NCBI RefSeq assembly: GCF_019873825.1
Contig: NZ_CP068418.1
Span: 434,001 to 498,000, forward strand
Length of the DNA stretch: 64,000 bases
Direction: 5' to 3'
Origin: Mycoplasma sp. E35C
GTDB lineage: Bacteria; Bacillota_I; Bacilli_A; Mycoplasmatales; Mycoplasmoidaceae
The translations under genes and the position numbers were made by a program. Below the pieces are notes generated by a model that worked only from the letters and a program-made list of their open reading frames with translations, made no database searches and was not told the origin of the DNA. This document shows, one piece after another, positions 41,963 to 55,602 of the stretch (positions are counted from its first letter, which is position 1; every line of letters begins with the position of its first letter).

Positions 41963-42565
41963 TTATTTATTATAATCGCTTATTGTAATTGTTTCTTCTT
42001 TATTTGGTTTTAATTTATGAATCATTTTTTTGCGTTCGGTTTTTTGATTGTTTTCAGTTAATAAATCATTAACATAAACATAATCATTTTTAAAATCAAA
42101 ACTAATCAAGATTTTATTAGTAAGATATACCAAAATAAAAAAACTGATAAAAAATACGGTTAATACTAATATTATTCGAGCAAAGATAATTAATCCTGTG
42201 TTAGAAAAATCAAATAATCCAGACAAGATCGTTGTTATCATTGCAACACTCAAACTATAAGTTAAAGGAATAAGATCATAGCCTGTTTGTTTAAAGGTGT
42301 ATTTAATGAATAATATTAATAAAAAATAAACTAACAACGGCGGGATGATAAAAGCAAAAATTAACGGATTAAAGTTACGCTCATTAACCATCATATCCTT
42401 GTTAAAAATTACGCCTTCACCTAGCACTCAGTTAAATTTTAAAACATTAAATTCACCGAATAAAACTCAGATAATTACATAATATCCAATAACAAAAAAC
42501 AATAAGAATAATGTAATTATTCAGGGCTTGGTTTTTTTGTATTGTGAGCTTTTAAAATAATTCAT
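41963..42565 (-). CDS. Four-helix membrane protein upstream of obg
   Basis: 200 residues from ATG 42565, with UGA-Trp in the N-terminal part. Hydrophobic segments include IITLFLLFFVIGYYVIIWVLF, PLIFAFIIPPLLVYFLLILFI and GLIIFARIILVLTVFFISFFILVYL. The C-terminal tail is polar (ENNQKTERKKMIHKLKP). It is six bases from obg in the same transcript. Function is not recognised. Confidence 0.7.
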
Positions 42566-42659
42566 AATAACTATTAAAGAATTTCAATACTTTAATATAA
42601 TATTCTATTTAATAATTTTTTTATATCCAACTTAGTTATTAGCTCAATTTATTATGTAA

Positions 42660-42702
42660 AAAAATATCAAGCCAATTACATATAATGTGCTTGATATTTT
42701 GT
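42660..42702 (-). terminator. Rho-independent terminator of the lipoprotein gene
   Basis: AAATATCAAGC (42662-42672) pairs with GCTTGATATTT (42689-42699), with a U-run on the minus strand, about 20 bases after the lipoprotein stop. Confidence 0.85.
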
Positions 42703-42722
42703 TTTTATTAATTAGTTTTTAA

Positions 42723-43508
42723 TTAAAGAACATTAGTAAATTCGATGTTTTCGAATTTAACACTTCAAGAAGAGAATTTTGTAATTGTTAATGTAAATTC
42801 TACTGATTTTTTATTTTCTTTTAGTATGAAATTGCTTCCTGAAAGAGTGTAAGATTTAGTTAAATCTAATTGTCCGTTTACTGGTTGAGCATCTTCATCT
42901 ACAGCTTTAGCTGAATAAATTTTAGAACTACCAGGAATTTTTTGGTATTTTTCAGGAATACTATTAGCAGCTTTTAAACCTTTGCCATCTACTGTAATAG
43001 CTTTAAGGAAGTTTTCAAAATCAACTTTTTGTAAAAGCATACCAATTTTGTGACCAAAAGTATTTGTTGATGGTAATTCTTTTTTCTTTGCTAAATCTCT
43101 TATTGCTGCAAAAGATGTTAAATTAAAGTTTCCACCATTAATTGTTAATGTTAATGTGCCAACGTTTCTTAATGCTTTAATAGATTTTTCATCGAATTTA
43201 TTAGCTAATTCAAATGAATGAGTAGACATTTCTACCTTAGGGGTTTTTTCAGTTTCTTCTTTTTTCTTTGGATCAGGTGTTGTTTTATCTGGATTTTCGC
43301 GTTCACCAGTTTCTAATCCATTAGCATCACCACCGCTCTTCTTAGTTTCTGTATTAGGTGGAGTTTGTTTTTCTCCAGAACCACCGCCTTCTTTTTTCGT
43401 ATCGCTATTTTGAGTTTTATCAGTACAAGAACTTAATACGATGGGAGCAAAAATAGCCGAAGCAAAAAACAATCTCTTCAAACTATTTAATTTTCTATTT
43501 TTAATCAT
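42723..43508 (-). CDS. Lipoprotein with Gly/Pro/Lys linker
   Basis: This 261-residue protein has a lipoprotein signal ending IVLSSC near residue 28. The mature part starts with a low-complexity linker rich in Lys, Gly, Glu and Pro (KKEGGGSGEKQTPP, GERENPDKTTPDPKKKEE), then a domain of about 165 residues with SFELANKF, LTLTINGGNFNL and a C-terminal VEFTLTITKFSSW. The linker type matches the 9176-10879 lipoprotein, suggesting a common surface design. A T15 tract lies 41 bases upstream of the ATG. Function is unknown. Confidence 0.8.
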
Positions 43509-43549
43509 AATTTATGTAGAATTTTGATCGTTAATAGATTGAGTGTCGC

Positions 43550-43625
43550 AAAAAAAAAAAAAAACAAGCCCTAAGCATAAAGAGATAACTAAAAATAAAT
43601 AGTTAGCTTTAATAAGGCTTGTTTT
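43550..43625. terminator. Long hairpin with T15 on one side, upstream of lipoprotein
   Basis: AACAAGCC (43563-43570) pairs with GGCTTGTT (43615-43622), with further inner pairing (AACTA/TAGTT). On the minus strand it is followed by 15 T (43564-43550). It can end the 43645 gene's transcript, and the T-run then reaches into the lipoprotein promoter region. Confidence 0.65.
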
Positions 43626-43644
43626 TAATGTGTTTTGCAATTAA

Positions 43645-44304
43645 CTAATGCTTTGAAGATCTTTTAGATTTAAATTTATGTTTTTTATTTTCTTTTTCTA
43701 ATTTTTTTAAAAACACATTATCATCACAAATGATAATGAAAGAAAAAAATGAATTAGGACTAATTTTCGATTTAGTCATCTTAATAATCTTGGGGATCGA
43801 ATTCTTAAATCTAATGTATGTAAATTTATACCAATACAAGATGTAAGTATAGTTCATTAAAAAATAAATACACCCTGTGCCTAACATTAAAATTAATGCG
43901 ATTTTTTTATCAGTTTCTTTTGTGGTTGGATAAAAATAATCCGTAAGATAAACCACGCACAAGACAGCAACAATATACGAGATTAAGATTGCTAAATAAA
44001 AGATGACAAATATCCCTCAGTTTTCCCCGCCTACTTTAAGATATTGGTTTTTAATCTTATCGTATTTAAGCTTATCAACTTCGGTTTCAATTACAAACAA
44101 AAAATGAAAAAAACCAACAAAAGGCAGCAAGTATAATCAATTAAATCGGGTTTTAGTTAAGAATTTATCTGCTTGTTTAGTGCTACTGGAAACAAAAAAT
44201 TCTTGCCAATTTAACTCTTTGGGTTTTTTAATTGAAGCTAACTTGTGTTCTTGCCAACGATTAGGCAAGACATCAACTGTGCTCAGGGCTTTGTTTTCTT
44301 TCAT
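43645..44304 (-). CDS. Membrane protein of unknown function
   Basis: 219 residues from ATG 44304. The soluble start contains VDVLPNRWQEHK. Four helices follow: NWLYLLPFVGFFHFLFVI, WGIFVIFYLAILISYIVAVLCVVYL, IALILMLGTGCIYFLMNYTYILYWY and a weaker FFSFIIICDDNVFL. The end is a basic KKLEKENKKHKFKSKRSSKH tail. No family is recognised. Confidence 0.68.
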
Positions 44305-44582
44305 TATTGTTTAAATAAAAAATCAATCTTTTAATTATTTATTTGCAATCAACTAATTTAGAATATTATCTACTTAAAAAATAAAATAAATCAACGATAA
44401 AATAATTACTTAATTATTAAACATTATCAACATAGTTGATAACAAAATAGAATTTAGTTCATTATTTTATTGATAATTAATATTATATACTAAATGTTTT
44501 AAGTTAATTTAATCTTATCTTTAATCAAGATCAGTTATGGTTTATTAATAATATTAATAAAACTGATTCTTTAATTGAACAA
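44305..44582. other. Gene-free AT-rich spacer
   Basis: Between two minus-strand genes. I see only short imperfect inverted repeats and no coding frame. Confidence 0.4.
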
Positions 44583-45647
44583 TTAATTTTTTTTGCCTTC
44601 TCTGCTGTTGAATTGTTCGTAATAACCAAAGTTTAAGAAGTTTAATATTAACTTAACAGCTCAATCAAAGAAGTATTTTTCAATATAACCTTTTTTATTA
44701 TCACGGTCATAAATTAAGCTGTATAAGATGGCACTAATCGGGATTCCTGGTGCTTGTTTTCTTTCTTCTAACGGAATTGTTTTACCATCTTTGTCATACC
44801 AATCAATTCATAATTCATTATTAGTTTGAATTGTAATGGTTGTTCTTGGACTTAAACCATTGGCAGCAAATGATTCTAAGTCAATGTTTGCTTTTGTTAG
44901 TGTCAAACCTTTGGTTTGATCATCGATTACTAATTGCGAATCATCACTTGGAATAAAAGCAAAAGATAAGAAGGCATCAACACCTAGACTTTTAATCTTA
45001 GCAATCAACTTAGCATCGGTTCTGAATTTAAAAATAAAATTCTCACGATCAACAAACCAGTTATCACTTAAAATATTCGTATATTGTTTAAAATAACCAC
45101 CTGATACACCAAGGTTCGAATACTTGAATTGAACAATTCTTTTAACTACTGCATCAGATCAAGCATCATGGTATCAAGTGAAAAACATCATTAAAGATTT
45201 GTAAATATCTTCATAAATATCTTGATCAAAATTATCAAACAAGAATTTATTAAATGCTTCTCAATCTTCGTTGATATTGGCATTTTTTAATTTTTCAACA
45301 ACCTTGAATTCGTATTTATCAAACGGGCTTTCAATTAGATTTCTACTACCATCATCTGGATAAAAACTGTGTGTGGCATTATCAAGTTCTTTAGCATTAT
45401 TTGAACTCTTAATTGAAGCTAATAATCCCTTATCGCGTTGAAGTCTTTTTAATAAAAATTCTTCGTTTTGACGTTTTAAAATGTATGAATTATATACAGG
45501 AATACTTATTGTTGGTAAGATCACTGATGCCAAAAAAACTCCTAAACAAGACCCAACGACATGGCGTGCTCTTTTTTGTTTTTTAACTTTTGGTTTAGCA
45601 GTTTTTTTCTTTGTTTTTAATTTCACTGCATCAGTTTTTTTAACCAT
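44583..45647 (-). CDS. Membrane-anchored protein with basic N-terminus
   Basis: 354 residues from ATG 45647 (a TTG at 45662 is in frame, but ATG is preferred). The first 30 residues are strongly basic (KKTDAVKLKTKKKTAKPKVKKQKRAR), followed by one membrane helix (HVVGSCLGVFLASVILPTISIPVYN) and a soluble domain of about 290 residues. That domain holds FDQDIYEDIYKSLMMFFTWYH and ITIQTNNELWIDWYD. The positive-inside rule predicts a cytosolic N-terminus and an extracellular domain. No family is recognised. Confidence 0.7.
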
Positions 45648-45841
45648 ATTAATTAATGTCAATTAACCTTTATATATACATACAAAAACAAATCGATTTA
45701 TATGTTGATTAAAAATGCTTTAAATTTATTATTGATTGTTAATTTGATAATCAACTAACAAAATAATAATATTTATATTATAAACTGAAAACTCATACTG
45801 TGTTTTTTTATTAATTTAATATTTATAATATTATCTAGATT

Positions 45842-46519
45842 ATGAAACGAGCAGATTATTGCGTAATCGGGATCGGCCGATTCGGAATTAAAGTCGCAAC
45901 TAAATTAAAAGAATTAGGATATAACATCCTTATTCTTGATAAAAATAAAGAAAAAATCAATGTTGAAGCCAAGCGTTTTGATTACGCAATTCACTTAGAT
46001 GCCACTGACATTATGTCGTTATCTGATGTTGGAATTAACAACTTTGATACGGTAATTTTATCTGTAAGTAGCATTGAAGAATCAATTATTATTGCTACCA
46101 ATCTAAGAGAATTAAAAGTTAAAAACATCATTGCCAGAGCTAAAAACGATGTGCATAAACGGGTATTAAAAACATTTGGGGTTAAAGAAGCAGTAATTCC
46201 TGAAGAAATCGTTGGTGAAAACGTGGCGATGCGTGTTGTGCATAGTATTAATAGTGAAATTATTTCAATTGATGAAGACATCAGTTTAGTTAGGGTGTAT
46301 GCAACATCAAAAGATGTTATTAATAAAAAACTGATCGATTTAAATATTAGAAACAACTCACGTGCAAATATTATTTCAATTACCAGAGAATATAAGAATA
46401 TTTATCCAATCGGTCCAGATACGATGATTTTAAAAAACGACTTAGTCACAGCAGCTTGCGGAAATAATGATATTAATCGTTTTTTAAACCTAATGAGTTC
46501 AGATAGAAAGGAAAAGTAG
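45842..46519 (+). CDS. ktrA: Potassium uptake regulatory subunit KtrA/TrkA
   Basis: A 225-residue cytosolic RCK protein gating a K+ transporter. The Rossmann start CVIGIGRFGIKVATKLKELG, the acidic LDKNKEK loop and DATDIMSLSDVGI are typical of the TrkA-N domain. The TrkA-C domain fills residues 140-220. The membrane partner KtrB is not adjacent. leuS starts one base after its stop. Confidence 0.88.
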   Translation: MKRADYCVIGIGRFGIKVATKLKELGYNILILDKNKEKINVEAKRFDYAIHLDATDIMSLSDVGINNFDTVILSVSSIEESIIIATNLRELKVKNIIARAKNDVHKRVLKTFGVKEAVIPEEIVGENVAMRVVHSINSEIISIDEDISLVRVYATSKDVINKKLIDLNIRNNSRANIISITREYKNIYPIGPDTMILKNDLVTAACGNNDINRFLNLMSSDRKEK

Positions 46520-46520
46520 G

Positions 46521-48938
<2,418 letters not shown>

Positions 48939-48954
48939 AGTTTAATTAGATAAC

Positions 48955-48998
48955 AAAAAAATATAAGCAGATTAAGGGGCGAACTGCTTATATTTTTA
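48955..48998 (+). terminator. Rho-independent terminator of leuS
   Basis: AAATATAAGCAG (about 48959-48970) pairs with CTGCTTATATTT (about 48984-48995), followed by T. Confidence 0.85.
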
Positions 48999-49160
48999 TT
49001 TTGTTATTAAAAATCTCGAGTTGTATCACTCATAATAATTATAATATAAAATAACCGATTATATTAATTTGTCAAACACTTTATTAAAAAATTTTTTATC
49101 AAAACAATTTTAATGATCAAAAAAGAACACAATTTATTGATATTTACTTATCAATAAAAT

Positions 49161-49188
49161 AAAAAAATACACAACAATGTTGTGTATT
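49161..49188 (-). terminator. Rho-independent terminator of the small membrane protein
   Basis: AATACACAACA (49166-49176) pairs with TGTTGTGTATT (49178-49188), followed by seven U on the minus strand. Confidence 0.75.
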
Positions 49189-49236
49189 ATATGAAAAAAT
49201 TCGTTTAATAAATGTTCTTAACTATTTAATTAACAA

Positions 49237-49440
49237 TTAAGAATTAAGTTTTATCTTTTGTGATAACTTAATTTTTTTATTTGATTGATAAACGCTTATT
49301 AACAATCAAGCTCCAAGAGGTATTAGGATTAATCCGACTGTTCAAGCGTATTGGCATATAGAATAAATTCCAATGCTAATAAAACTAAACAATATAAAGA
49401 CTATTCCCAAGATAACCTTAATTATCGATAGTTTGTTCAT
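49237..49440 (-). CDS. Small two-helix membrane protein
   Basis: 67 residues from ATG 49440. Two hydrophobic segments, IIKVILGIVFILFSFISIGIYSI and AWTVGLILIPLGAWLLISVY, are followed by a basic tail (SNKKIKLSQKIKLNS). A TATAAT box lies about 20-25 bases upstream on the minus strand and a terminator follows, so this is a complete small transcription unit. UGA is read twice as Trp. No family is recognised. Confidence 0.65.
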
Positions 49441-49659
49441 AAATAAAATATCTAGTTAATTATAACAAAAGCGATTTTGATCAATTTATTAGTTTTGATA
49501 ACTAATAATTATGCATTTTATTTGCAAACAAAATAATTAGGTATTTGTTAATCAAATTAACGCCCTTCTTATTAGATTAAAATACTTATTAAATAAGAAT
49601 GATTACGGTTATTATTTAATTAAAAAACAACGGTAAAAATTAAGATTTTAATTAAATTA

Positions 49660-50364
49660 TTACTTTTGTTTTTCTCATTTTGTATTTTTGGTTTTAAGAT
49701 TAATAAAAGGTAACTTAATTCTTCTTTGATAATTATTGTTTGCAATTATTTTTCTTAAATCTTCTAAATCATTATTAACAACATTTTGTTGTTGATTTTC
49801 TAGATCTAAAATAAGCTCATGAATACGATTTGTTTGAACACAAATAATGTTGGGATTGTTATTAAAACTATCTTGTTGAAAATTCTTATTTTCAAAAGGA
49901 ATAATAATCTTAATATCAGTATTTAAAACAGATTTTATGCATTTGTAATTGTCAATAACTGACTGGATTTCAATTGCAAAATCATGTTGTTTTTGATTTT
50001 TATTAATTAAAAATGTTTGTTGGTTTTTGTGTGTGATTCCTGTGGCTGATTTAGAAACTTCATAAGTAATTAAATAAACATTTTTATTGGTAATTACAAC
50101 ATTATTTAAATAAAAAAAGCAATTGCTTTTTGTTTTTGTTGAGCTAAAAAAAACATCATTAATTAAGTAATAATTAAAGCTTTGTGTTTTTAGAAAATCC
50201 TTAATTTTTTTATGAATTAATTTAATAGTTCATAATGTTTTATTGCAATAAATTCATGTATTCTTTTTAATCACTTTTGTTCATAAAAGTGCGGTAAAAA
50301 TAGCAATCATTGCTATTGCGATTAAAACATATATTGTGATTTCAATATTCGGATTTGAAAACAT
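49660..50364 (-). CDS. Membrane-anchored protein, NERD-like nuclease domain possible
   Basis: 234 residues from ATG 50364, three bases after the ulaA stop. One N-terminal helix (ITIYVLIAIAMIAIFTALLW) is followed by a cytosolic domain. SNCFFYLNNVVITNKNVYLITYEVSKSATGI resembles the hNDVVL...KTGVFVIExK core of NERD domains, and IIPFENKNF follows. The usual catalytic E-x-K looks like YEVSK, so activity is doubtful. Assignment is tentative. It is the distal gene of the ulaA operon. Confidence 0.65.
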
Positions 50365-50367
50365 ATT

Positions 50368-52041
50368 TTATGTTGTTTGATTTAGTTCAATTTGTTGTTT
50401 TTGTTCAGCAACTTCTTCATTAATATTAACTTGAGAATTTTGTGTTAATTCTTTATCTTCTTCTTGATTATTTAGATCATTAATTTCATCATTAATTTTT
50501 AGTTTTAAAGCTTTTTTATCACGTGATGATTTGATTATGCCATCAATTATTAATGCTAAATAAATTAAAGATGGAATTAAGATAATTAATACTCTTCCAG
50601 TTACTTGACCACTAAGAGCTAAAACACCAGGAACAATACCCAATAAGAAATCTGTATCACCTCATGATAATTGTGCTGCTGGCACCCATCCAGCACCAAT
50701 GAAAACTCATGGAATGAATGTGATAATTATTCCGTTGATAAAAGCACCAAGAACACAACCCCAAATTCCACCTTTAACATTGCCAAAAACACCGCTAGTT
50801 GCACCTAAGAAAAAGTGCGGGATTACACCCGGTAATAATACTGGTAATACTTTATTGTGTGACGCTACGCCGATTGAAATTCCCATCACAATAAATCCAG
50901 CTGTTAATGAAGAAACAAAACCAATAATAACTGCATTTGGTGAATAAGGGAAAACAATCGGACAATCTAAGGATGGTTGAGAATTTTTAATAAATTTAGT
51001 TGAAATCCCCTTAAATGAAGGAACAATTTCATCAATAATCATTCTTACACCGAATAATAAAATTTCTACTCCTGCAGCAAAAGTAAATGCATCTAAAAAC
51101 ATCTGGACTACCCAGTTATTTGCAGCATGCGGGCCAAATAAATCATATAAGGTTTTAGTAACTAACGGTCATTCTTCAACAGGAATATTTTTTGGTGGAA
51201 TAAATAAGGTTTTTTTACCAACATTATACATAATACCTTCTGGAATATAAATCACCATGAAGATTATTAGCATTGTGATCGATACTGAAATAAAGGTATT
51301 TTTAAAGAATTGTAATCATTTAGGGAAATTAATCTTATCAGCACATTTAATGTTTTGACCTTTTTTAATTTTGTAGATTGCTTCGCCAATTCAACCAGCA
51401 GTGACATAAGATAATGATCCAGCATGAGCTAATGAAACATCATCTTGTTTGCTGATTTGTTTTACAAATCTTTTACATGCTGCGGCTGAAATTACCATAT
51501 AAACCGACATTAATAATGCCGATGAAATAAGTGCAATTGCATAATCACCTGGTTTTGATAAATCTAAGAATTGTTGGTTATTAGCATGAGCTAAAACTGT
51601 TGCCAACATAATTGACATATAAAGCACTAAATGGCCAGTTAAATAAACATATTTAAACCGTGAAAAACCTGCTAAAATCAGATTTAAAACAATCGCCATA
51701 ACCATGACGATACTACCTAATTGTGCGGTTTGTTCGGATATTTTAAAAAACTGCGTCGCAAAAGCATCGCTATTAGCAATCGTTCCACTAACCTTAAATA
51801 AATCTTGGAATAATACTCTAAAATTGGTTAATGGAATTTGGATCACCATAGCACCTGCATTAAGAATTAAGAATCCAGCAAGTGTTTTGAAAAAAGAAAT
51901 GATTATTTCACTAAACTTTTTTCTTAATAATATTGATCCAAGCAGTGAAAATAATCCTACTAAAATTGCAGGCGTTCCGAATAAGGACTTAAAAAATCCT
52001 AAGAAAAACTGACTAGCATCAATTGCTATACTAGTATCCAT
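50368..52041 (-). CDS. ulaA: PTS ascorbate-type permease EIIC
   Basis: This 557-residue polytopic permease takes up and phosphorylates L-ascorbate or a related sugar with EIIA and EIIB. GTPAILVGLFSLLGSILLRKKF, GFLILNAGAMVIQIPL, IGEAIYKIKKGQ, LLPGVIPHFFLGATSGVFGNVKGG and GAGWVPAAQLSWGDTDFLLGIVPG are characteristic of UlaA/SgaT. A cytosolic tail of about 50 Glu/Gln-rich residues is extra. No EIIA or EIIB gene is adjacent. Two perfect palindromes precede the gene on the same strand. Confidence 0.87.
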
Positions 52042-52189
52042 TACTTATATATTTGTTATTTTTATCTAATTTAGTTTGTTTAATTTACAAACATTACTAA
52101 TAACTCCATCTATTTGGTTTTTCAAAGCTGATAAGCTAACTAAATATTTACACTGGATTAATTCATAAATTAAATACAACAAGAGATCA

Positions 52190-52289
52190 TGATCATTATT
52201 GTTATCAATAATGATCAATTTAATTCAGATAAAACTAATTAATAGTTTTATTTAATTAATATTTTTAATAAACAAGCTTATTAAAAATA
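52190..52289. promoter_or_regulatory. Two perfect palindromes in the ulaA leader region
   Basis: TGATCATTATTG (52190-52201) pairs with CAATAATGATCA (52206-52217). TATTTTTAATAA (52260-52271) pairs with TTATTAAAAATA (52278-52289). Neither is followed by a U-run on the minus strand. They lie about 150-250 bases upstream of ulaA and could be operators or RNA structures. Confidence 0.5.
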
Positions 52290-52293
52290 AGAA

Positions 52294-52326
52294 AAAACAA
52301 GCGCAAATTTGGCTTGTTTTATTTTT
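52294..52326 (-). terminator. Rho-independent terminator of nox
   Basis: AAAACAAGC-type arms (52296-52304 and 52312-52320), U-run on the minus strand, just after the nox stop. Confidence 0.75.
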
Positions 52327-52336
52327 TTATCTTATT

Positions 52337-53683
52337 TTATTTTTTACGCATTGCCATTAAGCATGCAGTGTTGATCACGTTTCATGGTTGATCGAATTCT
52401 GGTTGGAAGAAGAAATCAACATAAGCTAATTGATCAACAGTCATTTTGTGTAAGATGGCTAGTGACATTGCATTAATGTTTGGAGTTAAATCATGTTTAG
52501 CCATAATTTGTGCCCCTAGAATAACCTTAGATTTCTTATCAAAGATTAATTTAAACATTACTTTATCTTTTAGTTCTTCTGGCACGAAGCTCATTTTGTA
52601 ATAATCATGAACTAAAACGCTATCAATTTCTAAGTTTAATTTTTTAGCAAATACTTCATTGATTCCAGTTGAAGCAAACTTGTAATCAAATACAGCCAAA
52701 GCAGATGAACCTTGAACACCAGGGAATTTATGTTTTGCTTCGATTAAGTTTTTAGCAGCATATCTTCCTTGTTTTCTAGCATTTGAAGCTAATGCGATAC
52801 TAATATCAATATTTGCTGGATTAAATTTAATTAAAGTGGCATCACCAACTGCAAACACATCCTTAGCACTTGTTCTTTGGTATTCATCGATTTTAATAAA
52901 TCCATTTGGTAATAATTCTAAGGTATCTTTTAATCATTCAGTATTTGGTTTAACACCGGCAGCAACGATTACTAAATCAGCGGGGATGCTTTGGTTTGTT
53001 GTAACTACACTTGATAGTTTTTTGTCACCTTCAAACTTAGTTACACCTTCATTTAACACGAATTTAACACCGTGCTTAGCCATTTCAGATTGCAACACTG
53101 AAGTGAATTCTTTATCTAAGTAAGTTGGTAAAATTGTTGGCGTAATATCAACAACTGTTACATTTTTATTAGCCTTAGCAAATGATTGAGCAGCTTCAAT
53201 TCCAATGTAACCACTTCCAATTACTACAACATTTTTAACAGCTGGATCATCAATTTTTGCACGAATTTTCTTCGCTCATGCACGCCCTCTCATGTAATAA
53301 ACATTTTCTAATTCTTCACCTGGAACATTTAATGTTCGTGGCACAGAACCTGGGCTGATGATTAATTTATCATATGATTCAGTTTTAATTTGATTGTTTG
53401 ATAAATCTAAAACTTCAATAGTGTGAGCATCTGGGTTAATTTTAGTAATTTGGTGTTGTTTAAACACTTTAACACCTTTTGCTGACATTTCATGTTCATT
53501 AGAATAACGAATTGTATCTAGATCTTTAACAATTCCTTCTAAATGTAATTGCATACCACATGATAAGAATGAGATGAAATCTCCTTTTTCATATCAATGT
53601 AATTCTGCATCTGGGTAAAGTTCTAAAACTTCATTACAAGCTTCAAAACCACCGTGTGATGATCCTAAGACGATAACTTTCAT
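52337..53683 (-). CDS. nox: NADH oxidase (water-forming type)
   Basis: This 448-residue FAD enzyme reoxidises NADH with oxygen. [14 protein letters not shown] binds [16 protein letters not shown] carries the redox Cys near residue 42. [19 protein letters not shown] binds NADH, and FAVGDATLI is the second FAD motif. The C-terminal dimer domain is complete. GGAGG lies seven bases before ATG 53683, a strong ribosome-binding site. In fermenting mycoplasmas it balances NAD+ for glycolysis. Confidence 0.93.
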
Positions 53684-53790
53684 GAATTTCCTCCAATGTT
53701 TTGTCAATTTAATTTATGCGTGTTTATATAAATTAGCATATTTAGATTTTCATTGGGAAATATTACTTTAATAATGAAGAATAAAAGTTA

Positions 53791-54090
53791 TTATTTAGAA
53801 AATAATGGCGATTTACTAATGTTTAAACTGTTATTTTTATTAGCTTCATCTTGGATTAGAACAACTGATTTAACTTCTGGAATTTCACTTTTTAAGATGT
53901 TTTCTACACCATCTTTATAGGTCATATCAACTAAATCACAACCATTACAATTACCTAATAATTTAATGGTTACCACCCCTTTATCGTAGTTTTCAAAAGA
54001 AAGATCCCCACCATCACGGCGGATTAATAATCTTAAATCATCTAATAAATCTAAGATTAATGCGATGACAGTTTGTTTTCTTCTTGCCAT
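53791..54090 (-). CDS. NifU C-terminal (Nfu-like) iron-sulfur scaffold
   Basis: A 99-residue protein consisting of a single Nfu domain: RLLIRRDGGDLSFENYDKGVVTIKL then LLGNCNGCDLVDMTYKDGVENIL, with the CxxC pair that holds a 4Fe-4S cluster between two subunits. Nfu proteins carry clusters to target enzymes. Start ATG 54090 is three bases after the plsY stop. No SufBCD genes are near. Confidence 0.88.
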   Translation of the reverse strand: MARRKQTVIALILDLLDDLRLLIRRDGGDLSFENYDKGVVTIKLLGNCNGCDLVDMTYKDGVENILKSEIPEVKSVVLIQDEANKNNSLNISKSPLFSK

Positions 54091-54093
54091 AAT

Positions 54094-54822
54094 TTAAAAC
54101 TTTTTAGTAACCTTATTTTCTTCTTTATTAATCAAACGTTTAATATTAGCTCGGTGTTTTCAAATTACCGTAGTTGATAAGATCAAATTAACAATGCCAA
54201 AAAATACAATGATATGCCAATCTGATTGATAAGTTAAGTATGTAATGTGTTTAATATCAAACCATCATAAATAATCCAAATATGGAATGAATCCTAAAAA
54301 TATTAAAACAACAAAACAACTAATACTTGCTAATGAAACATATTTTGTTATCAAAGTAATGCTTCATCAGATAATTGCAATAATAATAAACCATCATGGT
54401 GATACAACCAACACAAATCCAGCAGTTGTTGCTACAGCTTTACCACCTTTGAATTTGGAAAAAACTGGATACATATGACCAAGAATTGCTGATAGCGGGG
54501 CTAGATAAGTTAAGTAATAAATTTTATTGATTATGCTTTCATCAATTTCAATAATTGATGGTTTAATTCAGAAAGTGTAAATTAAAAAGATAATTGCAAA
54601 TGGAACTACGGATTTAAAAATTTCACCAATACCAATGGCGATTGCCACTTTTTTAGGAAACACTCTAAACGAATTTGTTGTGCCTGGGTTTTTTGAACCA
54701 TATTCACGGACATTTTTCTTAACAATTAAACTAGCAACATCAGCAAACATGATTGATCCAAATAAGTAACCAATAATGATGCTTAAAATTACTAAAACAC
54801 TTATATAGCCAGCTAAATTCAT
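54094..54822 (-). CDS. plsY: Glycerol-3-phosphate acyltransferase PlsY
   Basis: This 242-residue membrane acyltransferase uses acyl-phosphate to start phospholipid synthesis. The three family motifs are visible: GSIMFADV-type first helix end, [14 protein letters not shown] near residue 43, and [12 protein letters not shown] near 115. Several UGA codons are Trp. Five or more helices are seen. It is read with nfu (3-base gap) and lies downstream of the nif3-like gene. Confidence 0.92.
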
Positions 54823-54825
54823 AAA

Positions 54826-55602
54826 TTATTTGTTGATGATTTTAAATTGATTATGACCAAGAATAATTTTTTGATCATCTAATTGCTTATTAAAATGCGA
54901 TTTCAATAAATCATTTAAATGATCAATAAAAATCGATTCAACATTATGGCCAATATCAATTACATTAATATCGTGATTAATCGCATTAATTCATGCAGAT
55001 CATTTTAAATCACCCGTGATTAAAATGTCATAATTTTTAAACAGATCAATATCTTGTTGGTTTGAACTATAACCACTACCCAAACAAATTAAACCCTTCT
55101 TTAATGTTTTTTTATATTTAGAAGTTGATAAGTATTTAACTTGATCAATATAAGGAATCGTTTTTAGCTTTTTTATTAAATCATCAAACTGATGATTTAA
55201 TTCAAATTCATAATAATGATTGATTGGTTGATTGTTGTATTTTTTAATATCTAACAACTTAAAAAAGTAAGCATGAGCTCCATTTTGATTGAAGTCATAA
55301 GCAGTGTGTAATGCTAAAAAACTACGGTTATTTTTAAAAAAATCATCGTATGCTTGCTTGATAAAATTATCAGTTTTTAAATCATTTTTATCAATAAACA
55401 TCGGGTGGTGTGAAATGATCAAATTAACATTGTGTTTTTTAACAATGTTGAAATTAAAACGATCATAATCAGCACAAATTAACACTTTTGTTAATTTGTT
55501 TTTTAAATTTTTATGATTAATCAATTTGGCATTATCAAATGCCAATTGGTTTTTTAGCGGGAATGATTTTAATAAAAAATCCGTAATTTTTTTAACTTGC
55601 AT
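54826..55602 (-). CDS. Nif3-like dinuclear metal protein (YqfO family)
   Basis: A 258-residue member of the Nif3/DUF34 family. LIISHHPMFID near residue 63 has the paired His metal ligands. LALHTAYDFNQNGAHAYF gives further ligands, and DIGHNVESIFIDHL near the end gives the closing His and Glu. Biochemical function is not settled; GTP cyclohydrolase-like activity has been suggested for some. It overlaps trmK by 11 bases, the standard trmK-yqfO order. Confidence 0.88.

Noticed and set aside
43645-44304. Membership in the 3199/3942 membrane protein family because of a shared LPxxWQE box
   Set aside because: The box is N-terminal here and C-terminal there, and the helices do not align, so the likeness is probably chance.
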